Notes: generated by a model not told the origin, from the letters alone. A stretch of DNA of 64,000 bases from Nocardioides jensenii JCM 1364 = NBRC 14755 (GCF_001552535.1 NZ_BCRJ01000052.1:1-64000), one strand, 5' to 3'. Shown: positions 47,787 to 56,198, counted from the first letter of the stretch. Numbers and translations are program-made.

Positions 47787-48165
47787 GAATGACTGCCTTG
47801 GGGGCCCCGAGCACCTTCTCGTCGCCGCAGGTGACCTCGAGCGCGATCGTGGTGAGCCCGTCGGCCGCACCGGTGACCCTGCCGGCCACCCGGACCACCA
47901 CGCCGTCGTCGTCATCGGGGACCACGACGGGCTTGGTGAACTTGCAGCCGAACTCGACGACCTTGCCGGGGCCGCCGGCCCACTCCTCGACGGCGCGGGC
48001 GGCCAGCGCCATCGTGAACATGCCGTGGGCGATCACTCCGGGCAGGCCGACGGAGGTCGCCACCCGCTCGCTCCAGTGGATCGGGTTGAAGTCGCCACTG
48101 GCGCCGGCGTAGCGGACCAGGTCGGCGCGCGTGATGCGGAACTCGCGGGTCGGGTAGTCGTTCAT
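47779..48165 (-). CDS. MaoC-like (R)-specific hydratase, HadB-like
   Basis: This 128-residue single hot-dog domain has the hydratase 2 motif YAGASGDFNPIHWSERVATSVGLPGVIAHGMF (about residues 19-50), with catalytic Asp and His. In mycobacteria the matching gene, hadB, with hadA, dehydrates (3R)-hydroxyacyl-ACP in FAS-II. In organisms without mycolic acids the pair may serve another fatty-acyl or polyketide step. It overlaps the HadA-like gene by 4 bp and murB by 8 bp. The rpmG-hadA-hadB order is conserved with mycobacteria. Confidence 0.88.
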
Positions 48166-48563
48166 GCGCTCTCACCCCGGTGGATCAGCGTCGCCTTGGT
48201 GGTGCAGACCAGCGCCCCGTCGGCGTCGGTGATGCGGCTCGAGGTGCCGATGATGTCGTTGCCGCCGATCTGGCGCAGGGTGTCGACGGTCAGGCTCGCG
48301 GTGAGCACGTCGCCGGCTACGACCGGCCTCTCGTAGGCGAAGCGCTGCTCGCCGTGCACGATCCGGAACAGGTCGACCTGCACGTCGGCAAGGAAGTCGT
48401 TCATCGCATGGAAGGCCACGATGATCGGGAAGGTGGGCGGCGCGGTGCGTTCGTCGTACGACGCCCCGGTCGCGTCGGCGAACTCCCGCAGCTTGCCGGC
48501 GGTCACGGCGTACGGCGCGGTGGGTGGGAACTCACGGCCCACCAGGGACTGGTCGATCGGCAT
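48162..48563 (-). CDS. MaoC N-terminal-type dehydratase, HadA-like
   Basis: This 133-residue hot-dog protein has a FAS1-DH_region/MaoC_dehydrat_N character (SLVGREFPPTAPYAVTAGKLREFADATG, APPTFPIIVAFHAM, YERPVVAGDVLTASLTVD). It lacks the full catalytic hydratase motif and is expected to form a heterodimer with the HadB-like product encoded 4 bp downstream. Its ATG at 48563 lies about 90 bp after the rpmG stop on the same strand, with a terminator between. Confidence 0.87.
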   Translation of the reverse strand: MPIDQSLVGREFPPTAPYAVTAGKLREFADATGASYDERTAPPTFPIIVAFHAMNDFLADVQVDLFRIVHGEQRFAYERPVVAGDVLTASLTVDTLRQIGGNDIIGTSSRITDADGALVCTTKATLIHRGESA

Positions 48564-48592
48564 GCGTCCAACCTATCGGTCCGTGAAATGGC

Positions 48593-48629
48593 GTCGAGGA
48601 CGACACCCATGACGGGCGTCGTCCTCGAC
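48593..48629 (-). terminator. rpmG terminator hairpin
   Basis: GTCGAGGACGAC pairs with GTCGTCCTCGAC (12 bp), with a further CCC/GGG stem inside. On the minus strand it lies 21 bases after the rpmG stop and is followed by GCCATTTCAC. It separates rpmG from the MaoC pair. Confidence 0.8.
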
Positions 48630-48649
48630 GGACGTGGGTGGAGACTCGC

Positions 48650-48820
48650 TCAGCGGGTCTCGCGGTGCGCGGTGTGCGTGCGGCAGCGCGGGCAGAACTT
48701 CTTCATCTCCATGCGGTCGGGGTCGTTCCGACGATTCTTCTTGGTGATGTAGTTCCGCTCCTTGCAGTCCACGCAGGCAAGCGTGATCTTGGGGCGAACG
48801 TCAGAGCTCTTGCTGGCCAC
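48650..48820 (-). CDS. rpmG: Ribosomal protein bL33 (zinc-binding form)
   Basis: This 56-residue protein, [20 protein letters not shown]... with GTG start at 48820, has the L33 fold and both CxxC pairs (Cys16/Cys19 and Cys43/Cys46). It is therefore the zinc-requiring (C+) form. Zinc-independent paralogues elsewhere in such genomes are often induced under zinc limitation. It precedes the hadA/hadB-like genes and follows tRNA-Met, as in mycobacteria. Confidence 0.95.
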   Translation of the reverse strand: MASKSSDVRPKITLACVDCKERNYITKKNRRNDPDRMEMKKFCPRCRTHTAHRETR

Positions 48821-48884
48821 GGGAAGTCCTTCGCTGGATAGGTACTGCAGGGTGGTGCTGGTGTTGCTCGGTCGAACGTCTGTG

Positions 48885-48958
48885 TAGCGGGAGCGGGACT
48901 CGAACCCGCGACACCACGATTATGAGTCGTGTGCTCTAACCACCTGAGCTACCCCGCC
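48885..48958 (-). tRNA. trnM: tRNA-Met (CAT)
   Basis: The minus-strand cloverleaf has acceptor GGCGGGG/TCCCGCT (G-U pairs at both ends), D-arm GCTC...GAGC, anticodon stem CACGA/TCGTG with loop CTCATAA (anticodon CAT) and T-loop TTCGAGT. Discriminator A. The closed first acceptor pair rules out an initiator of the usual C1xA72 type, so this is an elongator, or less likely a tRNA-Ile2 with modified CAT. Confidence 0.93.
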
Positions 48959-49008
48959 ACGGGGACAGGGTGGCCCGCCGGCGCGAACCGGCGGGACCCC
49001 ACACCCAG

Positions 49009-49081
49009 AGCCCCTTTACGGAATCGAACCGTAGACCTTCTCCTTACCATGGAGACGCTCTGCCGACTGAGCTAAAGGGGC
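49009..49081 (-). tRNA. trnT: tRNA-Thr (GGT)
   Basis: The minus-strand cloverleaf has acceptor GCCCCTT/AAGGGGC, D-arm GCTC...GAGC, anticodon stem TCTCC/GGAGA with loop ATGGTAA (anticodon GGT) and T-loop TTCGATT. Discriminator T. It lies 50 bases upstream of tRNA-Met on the same strand. Confidence 0.96.
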
Positions 49082-49145
49082 GCAACGACAGTGAAGAATA
49101 CACAGACGGTCGGGCGATCATGAAATCGGGTGCCAGAGGCCCTGC

Positions 49146-50546
49146 TCACACCTGAATCCGGGCGAACGGATGGGCCTCCTCGAGCTCGTAGGCGAGCTCG
49201 AGAAGACTCGCTTCGCGACCCGCTGCAGCGCCGAACATCATGCCCTGAGGAAGGCCCGACGCGGTGGTCGCCAGCGGGAGCGAGATCGCCGGATCACCGG
49301 TCGCGTTCTGCAACGGGGTGAAGGCCACCCACTCCATCAGCCGCTCGATGATCTGCTCGTAGTCCGCAGTGGGGTCGAGGTGGCCGACCTCGGGGGTCTC
49401 GGTCGCCAGCGTGGGTGTGAGCACCACGTCGTAGTCCCGGAAGAAGCGGGCGGAGATGCGCTTGGACGCCCCGATGCGCGCCGTCGCCAGGGGCAGCCGG
49501 TGGGCGTTGCGGCGCGCGTGCCGAGCCAGGCCCAGGGTCAGGTTGTCGAGTCGCGAGGGGTCCCACGACTTGCCGTGGGCCAACCGTCCGGTGCGCACGA
49601 TGAACTCGCTGAGCAGCGACCAGTAGAGCAGGAAGTCGTCGACGAAGTACGCCGGCACCGGCGGCTCGATCTGTTCGACGTGGTGGCCGAGCTCCTCCAG
49701 GGCGGCCGCGGTCTTCAAGGTCAGCTCCGAGACCTCGGGGCCTGCCGCGCGTCCCACCGACTCGGTCGTGACGGCGATCCTGAGCCGCTTGCGACCCGGG
49801 TGGGTGATGTCGCCGATCGGGGCGAGCTTGAGGTTGCGGTAGACCTTCTCGGCCTCACGGAAGAACGCGGCGGTGTCGCGCACCGAGCGGGTGACGACAC
49901 CGTCGGCGACGATGCGCACCGGCATGTCTCGCATCAGCTTGTCCTGGGCGATCCGGGTGCGGGTCGGTTTCAGGCCGACCAGGCCGTTCACCGACGCGGG
50001 GATGCGGATCGAGCCACCACCGTCGTTGGCGTGCGCGATCGGCAGGGCGCCCGAGGCCACGAGTGCCGCAGACCCGGCGGAGGACGCCCCCGCCGTACGC
50101 GTCGTGTCCCAGGGGTTGCGGACCGGGCCGATGCGCGGATGCTCGGCCGAGCCGCTGAAGCCCCACTCGGACAGCTGGGACTTCCCGAGCGGGATCACGC
50201 CGGTGGCCTTGAACATGCGCGCGAAGTCGCCGTCCTTGCGGGCGGGCCTGGCGACGTAGGCGTCGGAGCCCTGCTGCGTGGGCATGCCCTCGGCATCGCA
50301 GTTGTCCTTCACCAGGGTGGGGACGCCGCAGAAGTAGCCGCCCTGCGGCGTCCTCGCCTCGACGCGGGCCCGGTCGAAGGCGGCGTAGGCGAGACCGTTC
50401 AGCTCGGGGTTGACCTTCTCGATGCGCCCGATGGCGGCCTCGACCACCTCGGGAACCGTGACCAGGCCGGACTGGATGGCCTCGACCAGGCCCACCGCGT
50501 CGTGGTCACCGAGGGCGTCGTCACTGAAGGCGTGCACATGTGTCAT
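49146..50546 (-). CDS. Amidase signature family enzyme
   Basis: This 466-residue serine hydrolase has the amidase signature. The catalytic Lys is in GVPTLVKDNCD (about residue 80), the cis-Ser in AGASSAGSAALVASG (about 154) and the nucleophile Ser in NDGGGSIRIPAS (about 177). The C-terminal end carries GLPQGMMFGAAAGREASLLELA. It cleaves a carbon-nitrogen amide bond; the substrate is unknown. The ATG at 50546 (MTHVHAF) is preferred to a codon three residues earlier. No GatC or GatB gene is adjacent, so it is not called GatA. Confidence 0.88.
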   Translation of the reverse strand: MTHVHAFSDDALGDHDAVGLVEAIQSGLVTVPEVVEAAIGRIEKVNPELNGLAYAAFDRARVEARTPQGGYFCGVPTLVKDNCDAEGMPTQQGSDAYVARPARKDGDFARMFKATGVIPLGKSQLSEWGFSGSAEHPRIGPVRNPWDTTRTAGASSAGSAALVASGALPIAHANDGGGSIRIPASVNGLVGLKPTRTRIAQDKLMRDMPVRIVADGVVTRSVRDTAAFFREAEKVYRNLKLAPIGDITHPGRKRLRIAVTTESVGRAAGPEVSELTLKTAAALEELGHHVEQIEPPVPAYFVDDFLLYWSLLSEFIVRTGRLAHGKSWDPSRLDNLTLGLARHARRNAHRLPLATARIGASKRISARFFRDYDVVLTPTLATETPEVGHLDPTADYEQIIERLMEWVAFTPLQNATGDPAISLPLATTASGLPQGMMFGAAAGREASLLELAYELEEAHPFARIQV

Positions 50547-50574
50547 GAGCCACAAGTTACCGCCCGGTTGCGGC

Positions 50575-51282
50575 TCATCCCAGCAGGTGGATCAGCAACG
50601 GAACGAGCAGGCTGGTGGCCAGCGCGGTGAGACCCATCGACAGTCCGGAGAAGGCCCCCTCGGTCGGGTCCTCCTGCAGGGCACGTGAGGTGCCGATGCC
50701 GTGCGAGACAGCGCCCAGGGCGAGGCCACGGGCGCGGCGGTCACGGATGTGCAGCAGGGTCAGCACCGTGGGGCCGAGGACGGCGCCGAGCATGCCGACC
50801 ACGATGGTGAGGACGGCCACCATCGACGGGTTGCCGCCGGCGTGGTCGGTGACCGCGATCGCGATCGGCGTCGTCGTCGACTTCGCCGCCATGGTGCGCT
50901 CCAGGACATCGCCACCGCCCAGCACACGAACCATGAGGACACCGGTGGCGATGGAGACGAACGCCCCCACCGGGATGGCGATCAGCATCGGGACCGCCAA
51001 CTCCTTGAGGTGGTGTGCCTGGCGGTGGAGCGGTACGGCGAGGGCGACCGTGGCCGGGCCGAGGAAGAAGGCGATGACGGACCCGCCGACCAGGTACTCG
51101 TCGTACTCGATGTCGAGCAGCCACATGGCCACACCGATGACCACGATGGCCACCAGCACGGGCTGGGCCAGCGGGTGGTTGCGGGAGAGTCGCTTCATCT
51201 CGAGACCGACCCGGTAGCCGGCCAGGGTCAGGAAGACGCCCAGGAGGGGCGAGGAACGCAGGTAGTCCATGGTCTCGCTCAC
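50575..51282 (-). CDS. lrgB: LrgB/CidB-like membrane protein
   Basis: This 235-residue protein has six or seven hydrophobic segments and the LrgB signature AVSHGIGTSRALQEDPTEGAFSGLSMGL near the C-terminus (about residues 188-215). STTTPIAIAVTDHAGG is another conserved part. LrgAB/CidAB proteins are holin-like membrane proteins; some homologues transport pyruvate or glycolate. GTG at 51282 overlaps the lrgA stop (GTGA). It is the last gene of the minus-strand run from the aromatic island. Confidence 0.88.
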   Translation of the reverse strand: MSETMDYLRSSPLLGVFLTLAGYRVGLEMKRLSRNHPLAQPVLVAIVVIGVAMWLLDIEYDEYLVGGSVIAFFLGPATVALAVPLHRQAHHLKELAVPMLIAIPVGAFVSIATGVLMVRVLGGGDVLERTMAAKSTTTPIAIAVTDHAGGNPSMVAVLTIVVGMLGAVLGPTVLTLLHIRDRRARGLALGAVSHGIGTSRALQEDPTEGAFSGLSMGLTALATSLLVPLLIHLLG

Positions 51283-51638
51283 GACGCACTCCTGCGCCGG
51301 GTGAGGAGGACGACCAGCAGCGCCACGGCGACCAGACCGGCCAGCCACGAGACCAGCAGCGCGCCGGTGATCGGCACGGCGTCGTTCCGCACCGCGCCGA
51401 GGTAGGCCACGATCCCGACACCCGGCGGGATGAAGAGCAGCTGCAGGTGGCGCAGCATGCGGTCGGAGATCCGGAGCAGGCCCGCGCCCGTCTCGGGGCG
51501 CCGCCACTGGAGCAGCGCGAAGAGAATCACCATCCCGACGACCGGGCCGGGAACCGGCAGGTCGAGCGAACGCACCAGCACCTCACCGACGAGCTGGCAA
51601 CCGAGCAGCCACATCATCCCGTTGAGCACGGCGGTCAC
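51279..51638 (-). CDS. lrgA: LrgA/CidA-like membrane protein
   Basis: This 119-residue protein has four membrane helices and the LrgA motif LDLPVPGPVVGMVILFALLQWR (about residues 26-47), with LLFIPPGVGIVAYLG (about 67-81). It pairs with LrgB. GTG at 51638 gives the usual family length; a longer frame exists but runs through the neighbouring reductase gene. It starts 44 bases after the flavin reductase stop and so could be co-transcribed with the phenol-related genes. Confidence 0.85.
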   Translation of the reverse strand: MTAVLNGMMWLLGCQLVGEVLVRSLDLPVPGPVVGMVILFALLQWRRPETGAGLLRISDRMLRHLQLLFIPPGVGIVAYLGAVRNDAVPITGALLVSWLAGLVAVALLVVLLTRRRSAS

Positions 51639-51682
51639 CCTACGCGCGAGATCTGGGTCACTGAGGGGTCGCCGGTGGGTTG

Positions 51683-52294
51683 CTAGGACGGCGGTTGCAG
51701 GGGCCTCTCGAGGGTGACCACCTCGGGTGGCAGTCCCCACTCGGCCCCGCCCAGGCGGGACACGGGCTGCAGTCCGGCCATTGCCGGTGAGCCGTCGACC
51801 AGCGCCTCGTCGCGGACCGTGACCGCCACGACCCGGCCGAGCACGAGGGTGCAGGTGCCGACCTCGATCGTGCTGTGCAGGACGCACTCGATGGACGCCG
51901 GCGCCTCGGCCACGCGGGGCGGTGCCACCTGCTCGCTGGGCTCCATGGCGACGCCAACGGCCGCGGCCTCGTCGACGTCGGCGTCGTAGGGCGCACTGGT
52001 CCGGTTGACCGCGTCCATCTGCGGCAGGCTGGCCAGGTTCACCACGAACTCGCCGGTGGCCAGCACGTTGCGCAGCGTGTCCTTGACCCCGACCGAGGTG
52101 AACTGGACGACCGGGGGGCGGTTGCTGGCGACGGTGAAGAACGAGTGCGGGGCGAGGTTGAGGACGCCGTCGCCGGACAGCGTGGAGACCCACGCGATCG
52201 GACGGGGTACGACGAGCGCGGTCAGCAGGCGGTAGGGGTTGACGTCGGGGTCGTCGACCGCGAAGACGTGGCGGGTGGTCACGGCATCCAGCAT
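51683..52294 (-). CDS. Flavin reductase-like protein
   Basis: This 203-residue protein has the split-barrel flavin reductase fold (PF01613 group). ALVVPRPIAWVSTLSGDGVLNLAPHSFFTVASNRPPVVQF is the core, with FVVNLASLPQMDAVNRTSAP and ECVLHSTIEVGTCTLVLGRVVAV after it. It binds FMN or FAD and may supply reduced flavin to a monooxygenase. It starts 3 bases after the FMN adenylyltransferase stop, which suggests a joint flavin-related role. It is distinct from PheA2. Confidence 0.87.
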   Translation of the reverse strand: MLDAVTTRHVFAVDDPDVNPYRLLTALVVPRPIAWVSTLSGDGVLNLAPHSFFTVASNRPPVVQFTSVGVKDTLRNVLATGEFVVNLASLPQMDAVNRTSAPYDADVDEAAAVGVAMEPSEQVAPPRVAEAPASIECVLHSTIEVGTCTLVLGRVVAVTVRDEALVDGSPAMAGLQPVSRLGGAEWGLPPEVVTLERPLQPPS

Positions 52295-52297
52295 CGC

Positions 52298-52897
52298 TCA
52301 GACCGCAACGCGGAGGAGTCGGGGGTCGTGCCGGCCCAGCAGCTGCGCGGCGGCATCGGTGTCTCCGTCGGCCAGGAGCCGGCGTACCTCGGTGGAGGAA
52401 CAGGTGCGCTCCCCCACGCGGACCAGGTCGAGCGCGTCGACACGGAAGCCGTGCCAGGCACCGGCCTCGACCAGGTAGTCGACGTCGCCGTGCCCGCCAC
52501 GCCCGCACCGCAAGTTGGACCCCACGACCAGAGAACGCAGGCCCAGCCGACCGACCAGCCCCTCGGTCACGAAGTCCTCGGCCGAGATGGCGGCCGTGGC
52601 ACGGGTGAAGGGAAGCACGACGACACCGTCGATGCCCTGGTCAAGGGCCAGCTCCACCCGCTCATCGACGCCGAGCAGCACGCGGGGTGCGCGCTCGGGG
52701 CAGGTGACCAGCATCGGGTGCGGATCGAAGGTGACCAACAGCGTCGGCAGCCGCATCCGTGCTCCATGGTCGACCGCTCGGCGGGCGAGTGCCTGGTGCC
52801 CACGGTGGAATCCGTCGAAGAAACCCATCGTGACGACCGAGCCGTGCGGGTCGATCTCGTCCCGGGAGGGCCAGTCGTGCCATACGCGACCGCTCAT
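52298..52897 (-). CDS. Stand-alone FMN adenylyltransferase (RibF N-terminal domain)
   Basis: This 199-residue protein corresponds to only the first domain of bifunctional RibF: VVTMGFFDGFHRGHQALARRAV (nucleotidyltransferase GxFDGxHxGH motif, about residues 22-43), LVTFDPHPM, and CSSTEVRRLLADGD. The riboflavin kinase domain is missing. It should make FAD from FMN and ATP. ATG at 52897 has AAGG 8 bases upstream; the ATG at 52912 has none. The gene is followed within 3 bases by a flavin reductase and lies downstream of the FAD-using phenol hydroxylase genes. Confidence 0.83.
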   Translation of the reverse strand: MSGRVWHDWPSRDEIDPHGSVVTMGFFDGFHRGHQALARRAVDHGARMRLPTLLVTFDPHPMLVTCPERAPRVLLGVDERVELALDQGIDGVVVLPFTRATAAISAEDFVTEGLVGRLGLRSLVVGSNLRCGRGGHGDVDYLVEAGAWHGFRVDALDLVRVGERTCSSTEVRRLLADGDTDAAAQLLGRHDPRLLRVAV

Positions 52898-52923
52898 GGT
52901 GCTCACCTTCATCGAAGTTGGAA

Positions 52924-53007
52924 ACCCGCGAGGCCGGGCGGGGTGAGTGCCGGCCCCGCGGGTGTCAGTGGGTGTCTTTGCCTGAATCCGTCGATCGGCG
53001 GTTCAGG
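52924..53007 (-). terminator. Two hairpins after catA (phenol operon copy)
   Basis: Directly after the catechol dioxygenase stop, GCCTGAA/TTCAGGC (about 52980-53007) forms a stem. Farther on, ACCCGCG-A-GGCCGG (52924-52937) pairs with CCGGCC-C-CGCGGGT (52950-52963), with one internal mismatch. They may reduce or end transcription from pheA2-pheA1-catA before the flavin genes. No T-run follows. Confidence 0.55.
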
Positions 53008-53008
53008 C

Positions 53009-53860
53009 TCAGTCGGACTCCAGCTCGAAGTCGTAGGTCGAGCGGCGCACGCCGGTGCCGTCGTCCTGAGGGTCGATGACCAGCTCGGGCTTGGTCGCCT
53101 CGGCGACGTCGGACTCGAGGTACTCACCACCGGCGAAGTAGATCTGGGTGGTGACCGGACGATGACCCTCGGCGCGCACCTGGATGTGCAGGTGCGCCGG
53201 ACGCCACGGGTGCCAGCCGGACGCCTCGATCAGCTGGCCGGTCGGCCCGTCGTGGGGGATCTGGTAGGGCGCGGGCTGGATCGTGGAGATCTCGAACCTG
53301 CCCTCGTCGTCGGTGACGAAGATGCCACGCAGGTTGCCGTCGGGGACGTGCGGCGCGAAGCCGGAGTAGTAGCCGTCGGCGTCCGCGTGCCAGATGTCGA
53401 CCTCGGCACCGGCCAGCGGCGTTCCGTTCACGTCGCGGACCTGGCCGGACAGCGCCAGCGGGGTGCCCTGCTCGTCGGCCCGGCGGGGCAGCCCGGCCCT
53501 CGCCGGCAACCGCACCTGGTCGGGCAGGAAGTACGGGCCGAGGATGGAGCCCTTGGTGCCGTGCTGGGAGCGGGCGACCTGGGCCTCGACGGCGTGCTCG
53601 ACGAACACGTCCATGAAGAGGGGCCACTCGCCACCCTCACCGACGGCCATCAGCCAGGCCTTGGCCGCCTGGAACTCGGGATAGGTGACGTCGTACTCCT
53701 CGATGGCGGTGTGGACGCCCTTGAGGACGGCGGTGACGATCGCCGCGACCCGCTCGGGCGGGGTGTCGGCGAGGTCCTGGTTGGCGGCGGCAGCCTTGAA
53801 GTTCTCACTCGCGTTCGCGCCCGAGCCGGCGGCGGTGGGTGATTCCTGGAGAGAGGTCAT
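53009..53860 (-). CDS. catA: Catechol 1,2-dioxygenase (phenol operon copy)
   Basis: This 283-residue intradiol ring-cleaving enzyme converts catechol and O2 to cis,cis-muconate. The four iron ligands of the family are visible: Tyr164 (DGYYSGF), Tyr199 (APYQIP), His223 and His225 (RPAHLHIQV). The helical N-terminal linker domain is about residues 30-100. ATG at 53860 has AAGGA 7 bases upstream. It lies next to the phenol hydroxylase genes, so it should cleave the catechol formed from phenol. A second catA lies at 61996-62847. Confidence 0.94.
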   Translation of the reverse strand: MTSLQESPTAAGSGANASENFKAAAANQDLADTPPERVAAIVTAVLKGVHTAIEEYDVTYPEFQAAKAWLMAVGEGGEWPLFMDVFVEHAVEAQVARSQHGTKGSILGPYFLPDQVRLPARAGLPRRADEQGTPLALSGQVRDVNGTPLAGAEVDIWHADADGYYSGFAPHVPDGNLRGIFVTDDEGRFEISTIQPAPYQIPHDGPTGQLIEASGWHPWRPAHLHIQVRAEGHRPVTTQIYFAGGEYLESDVAEATKPELVIDPQDDGTGVRRSTYDFELESD

Positions 53861-53871
53861 GACTGCTTCCT

Positions 53872-55479
53872 TCACTTGCGGTTGAGGATCTGGCTGACGT
53901 CGGTGGGGTTGACCAGGTCGGGCACGGTCCAGCCGTCGAGGTCGTACTCGGAGAGGAAGGAGTCGGCGAAGCCGGTCATCTTCTCGGTCTCCCCCTGCGC
54001 CTCGGCGGCGAAGAGGATCTCGGCCTTCACGTTCTCGTGGTTGCCCGAGTAGTTGCGCTCGTAGAGCTCGTGACGGCCACCGAACTCGGTGCCGACGGCG
54101 TCCCAGAGTGCCTTCATGAGCTTGGTGCGGTCGACCGCGTCGTAGCCGTTGGAGCCGCGGACGTACTTGTCGAGGTAGGGCCGGACCTCCGGGGTCTTGA
54201 AGTCGATCGCGTTGGAGTTGAGGTAGATCAGGCCGGAGGCGACATCCTGCATGATGATCTCCTTGACCCGGGGGTACATCTGGATCATCAGCTGGCGGTA
54301 GACCATGCCGTAGTCGAGCTTGGGCAGCGCCATGCCGCCCGGTCCCTCGTCGGGATTGGCGACCATCGCGTCCGCCAGCGCCCGGAAGGTGTTGCGGTAG
54401 CCGATCACCTCACCGACCCGGGTCTGCACGCCGCGGAAGTCCTTGGTGCCGGTTGCCTCCAGTGCCTTGAGCAGCAGGCCGGCGATGAACTCCAGCTTCG
54501 TGGCCAGGCGGATGCAGCCGTGGAAGGTGAAGCGGTGGAAGAAGCCGGTCTGCATCGCGAAGCCGTTGATCTTGTCCACGTCGCCGTAGACGAAGATGTT
54601 CTCCCAGGGGACCAGCACCTTGTCGAAGACGAAGATGGTGTCGTTCTCGTCCATCCGGCTCGAGAGCGGGTAGTCGAACGGGCTGCCGAGGCTGTCGGCC
54701 TGCATGCCGTACGACGGGCGGCAGATCAGCTTGACGCCGGGCGCGTCCATCGGGACGGTGCAGACCAGGGCGTACTCCTTCTTGCGGATCGGGAGTCCGT
54801 AGTGCGCGATGAAGTTGTAGTTGGTGATCGCCGAGCCGGTCGCGACGACCTTGGCGCCCGAGACGATGACGCCGGCGTCGGTCTCCTTCTCGACCTTCAT
54901 GAACACGTCGCCGACCTCGTCCGGCGGCAGGTTGCGGTCGACCGGCGGGTTGATGATCGCGTGGTTCCAGTAGAGGACCTTCTCCTGGCTCTCCTTGTAC
55001 CAGCGCTTCGCGTTCTCCTGGTAGGGCGAGTAGAACTCCGAGTTGCCGCCGAGGGTGCCCAGGAAGCTGCCCTTGTAGTCGGGGGAACGGCCCATCCAAC
55101 CCCAGGTCTGGCGGGACCAGTGCTCGATGGCCTTGCGGTCGGCCTGCAGGTCCGCACTGTTCTTGGGGGTCTTGAAGAACGGGTGGGTCCAGCCGCCGTT
55201 GCCGGTGTCGGTGGGCACCCACAGGTCCTTCTTGAGCTGCTCGTCGTGCAGCGAGTCGTAGAGCCGGGCCGTCATCCGGATCGGGTTGCGGAAGGCCGGG
55301 TGCTCGGTGACGTCCTTGACCCGCTCGCCGTAGATCCAGATCTCACGGTCGTCCTTGAGTGAGTCCATGTATTCGGCGCCGTTCATCGGCTGGGTCGCGG
55401 TGGCCCCCTCGGGGGCCTTGAGGCCCTCGATGCCCTGCGTGTTCTCAGCGGTCTCGGTGCTGTCTGCTGTCTGGGTCAT
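53872..55479 (-). CDS. pheA1: Two-component phenol hydroxylase, oxygenase (PheA1-like)
   Basis: This 535-residue member of the HpaB/PheA1 family uses reduced FAD to hydroxylate a phenol at the ortho position. It contains the central acyl-CoA-dehydrogenase-like fold typical of Hpa[66 protein letters not shown] and [20 protein letters not shown]. With the reductase encoded upstream it resembles the PheA1A2 pair of rhodococci. A chlorophenol or 4-hydroxyphenylacetate substrate cannot be excluded, but the adjoining catA and the ketoadipate genes favour phenol. Confidence 0.9.
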   Translation of the reverse strand: MTQTADSTETAENTQGIEGLKAPEGATATQPMNGAEYMDSLKDDREIWIYGERVKDVTEHPAFRNPIRMTARLYDSLHDEQLKKDLWVPTDTGNGGWTHPFFKTPKNSADLQADRKAIEHWSRQTWGWMGRSPDYKGSFLGTLGGNSEFYSPYQENAKRWYKESQEKVLYWNHAIINPPVDRNLPPDEVGDVFMKVEKETDAGVIVSGAKVVATGSAITNYNFIAHYGLPIRKKEYALVCTVPMDAPGVKLICRPSYGMQADSLGSPFDYPLSSRMDENDTIFVFDKVLVPWENIFVYGDVDKINGFAMQTGFFHRFTFHGCIRLATKLEFIAGLLLKALEATGTKDFRGVQTRVGEVIGYRNTFRALADAMVANPDEGPGGMALPKLDYGMVYRQLMIQMYPRVKEIIMQDVASGLIYLNSNAIDFKTPEVRPYLDKYVRGSNGYDAVDRTKLMKALWDAVGTEFGGRHELYERNYSGNHENVKAEILFAAEAQGETEKMTGFADSFLSEYDLDGWTVPDLVNPTDVSQILNRK

Positions 55480-55543
55480 CTGCTTCTCCTTCAGAGGTGT
55501 GGTGCGTCGTGCCGTGTCGTGGCCGGCGAGCCGGCCAGGTCAG

Positions 55544-56110
55544 TCAGGCGTGGGTGGATTCGGCGAGGGGGCGGAAGCTGTCGGCGTCGAACCAGCCACT
55601 GGTGGGGCAGTCGATCGAGCCGCCCCAGTGCATGCCGGGTGCGGCATCGTGCTGGGGGCTGAGGTAGCGGAACTGGCCGCCGAAGAACAGCAGGGGGTTC
55701 CGGTCGGAGGTCTCGACGGCCTCGACCTCACCGATGACGATGAGGTGGTCACCGCCGTCATAGGTGCGCCAGGGGCGGCACGAGATCGTGGTGGCCGCAC
55801 CGGCGAGGAGGGGCGCGGTCGGCCCGTCCACCCAGACCGGCGGCTGCCCGGCGGGACGCCCGGCGAAGTGCCAGGCAACGTCGAGCTGGTCGTGGGCCAG
55901 CACGTTGATGGCGAAGGACTGGCCGTCCAGGAACTGGCACGCCTTGGAGGTTCGTCCGAGGGTCACCTGGGCCAGCGCCGGCTCCAAGGAGACGGCGGTG
56001 AAGGCGTTGACGGTGGCGCCGTGCGGCTCCTCGTCCTCGTTGCGACAGGTCACGACGGTGACTCCGGTCGCAAATCGACCGAAGGCGTTTCGCAGTTCGC
56101 GGGGTTCCAT
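55544..56110 (-). CDS. pheA2: Two-component phenol hydroxylase, flavin reductase (PheA2-like)
   Basis: This 188-residue NAD(P)H:flavin oxidoreductase has the split-barrel fold: RELRNAFGRFATGVTVVTCR, GATVNAFTAVSLEPALAQVTL, INVLAHDQLDVAWHFAG and DGGDHLIVIGEVEAVE. It supplies reduced FAD to the PheA1 oxygenase. ATG at 56110 has AGGAGGT 8 bases upstream. It is the first gene of the pheA2-pheA1-catA operon. The promoter ahead of it carries paired repeats, and an IclR gene diverges from it. Confidence 0.9.
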   Translation of the reverse strand: MEPRELRNAFGRFATGVTVVTCRNEDEEPHGATVNAFTAVSLEPALAQVTLGRTSKACQFLDGQSFAINVLAHDQLDVAWHFAGRPAGQPPVWVDGPTAPLLAGAATTISCRPWRTYDGGDHLIVIGEVEAVETSDRNPLLFFGGQFRYLSPQHDAAPGMHWGGSIDCPTSGWFDADSFRPLAESTHA

Positions 56111-56128
56111 CTGTGCCGACCTCCTGGT

Positions 56129-56165
56129 GTACGCTGTGCGTACGATTTGCACGCTGTGCGTTCAA
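56129..56165 (-). promoter_or_regulatory. pheA2 promoter with two 20-bp-spaced operator repeats
   Basis: GTACGCTGTGCGTAC (56129-56143) is a perfect 6-3-6 palindrome. GCACGCTGTGCGTTC (56149-56163) repeats its ACGCTGTGCG core exactly 20 bp away. On the minus strand a promoter with TTGAAC (56160-56165) and TACGCA (56137-56142), spacing 17, is embedded in them. One site overlaps the -35 box and the other the -10 box. This is the expected footprint of an IclR-type regulator encoded divergently. Confidence 0.65.
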
Positions 56166-56198
56166 CACGACAGTGGCCCACGTCACAGGAGTTCGTCA

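Noticed and set aside
49146..50546. GatA subunit of the tRNA amidotransferase
   Set aside because: It has the amidase signature, but there is no GatC or GatB gene next to it and the GGSSGGSA motif is altered, so only a general amidase is called.
53887..55479. 4-Hydroxyphenylacetate 3-monooxygenase (HpaB)
   Set aside because: Same family, but no homoprotocatechuate pathway genes are present. The catA gene next door and the pheA2-type reductase favour a phenol hydroxylase.
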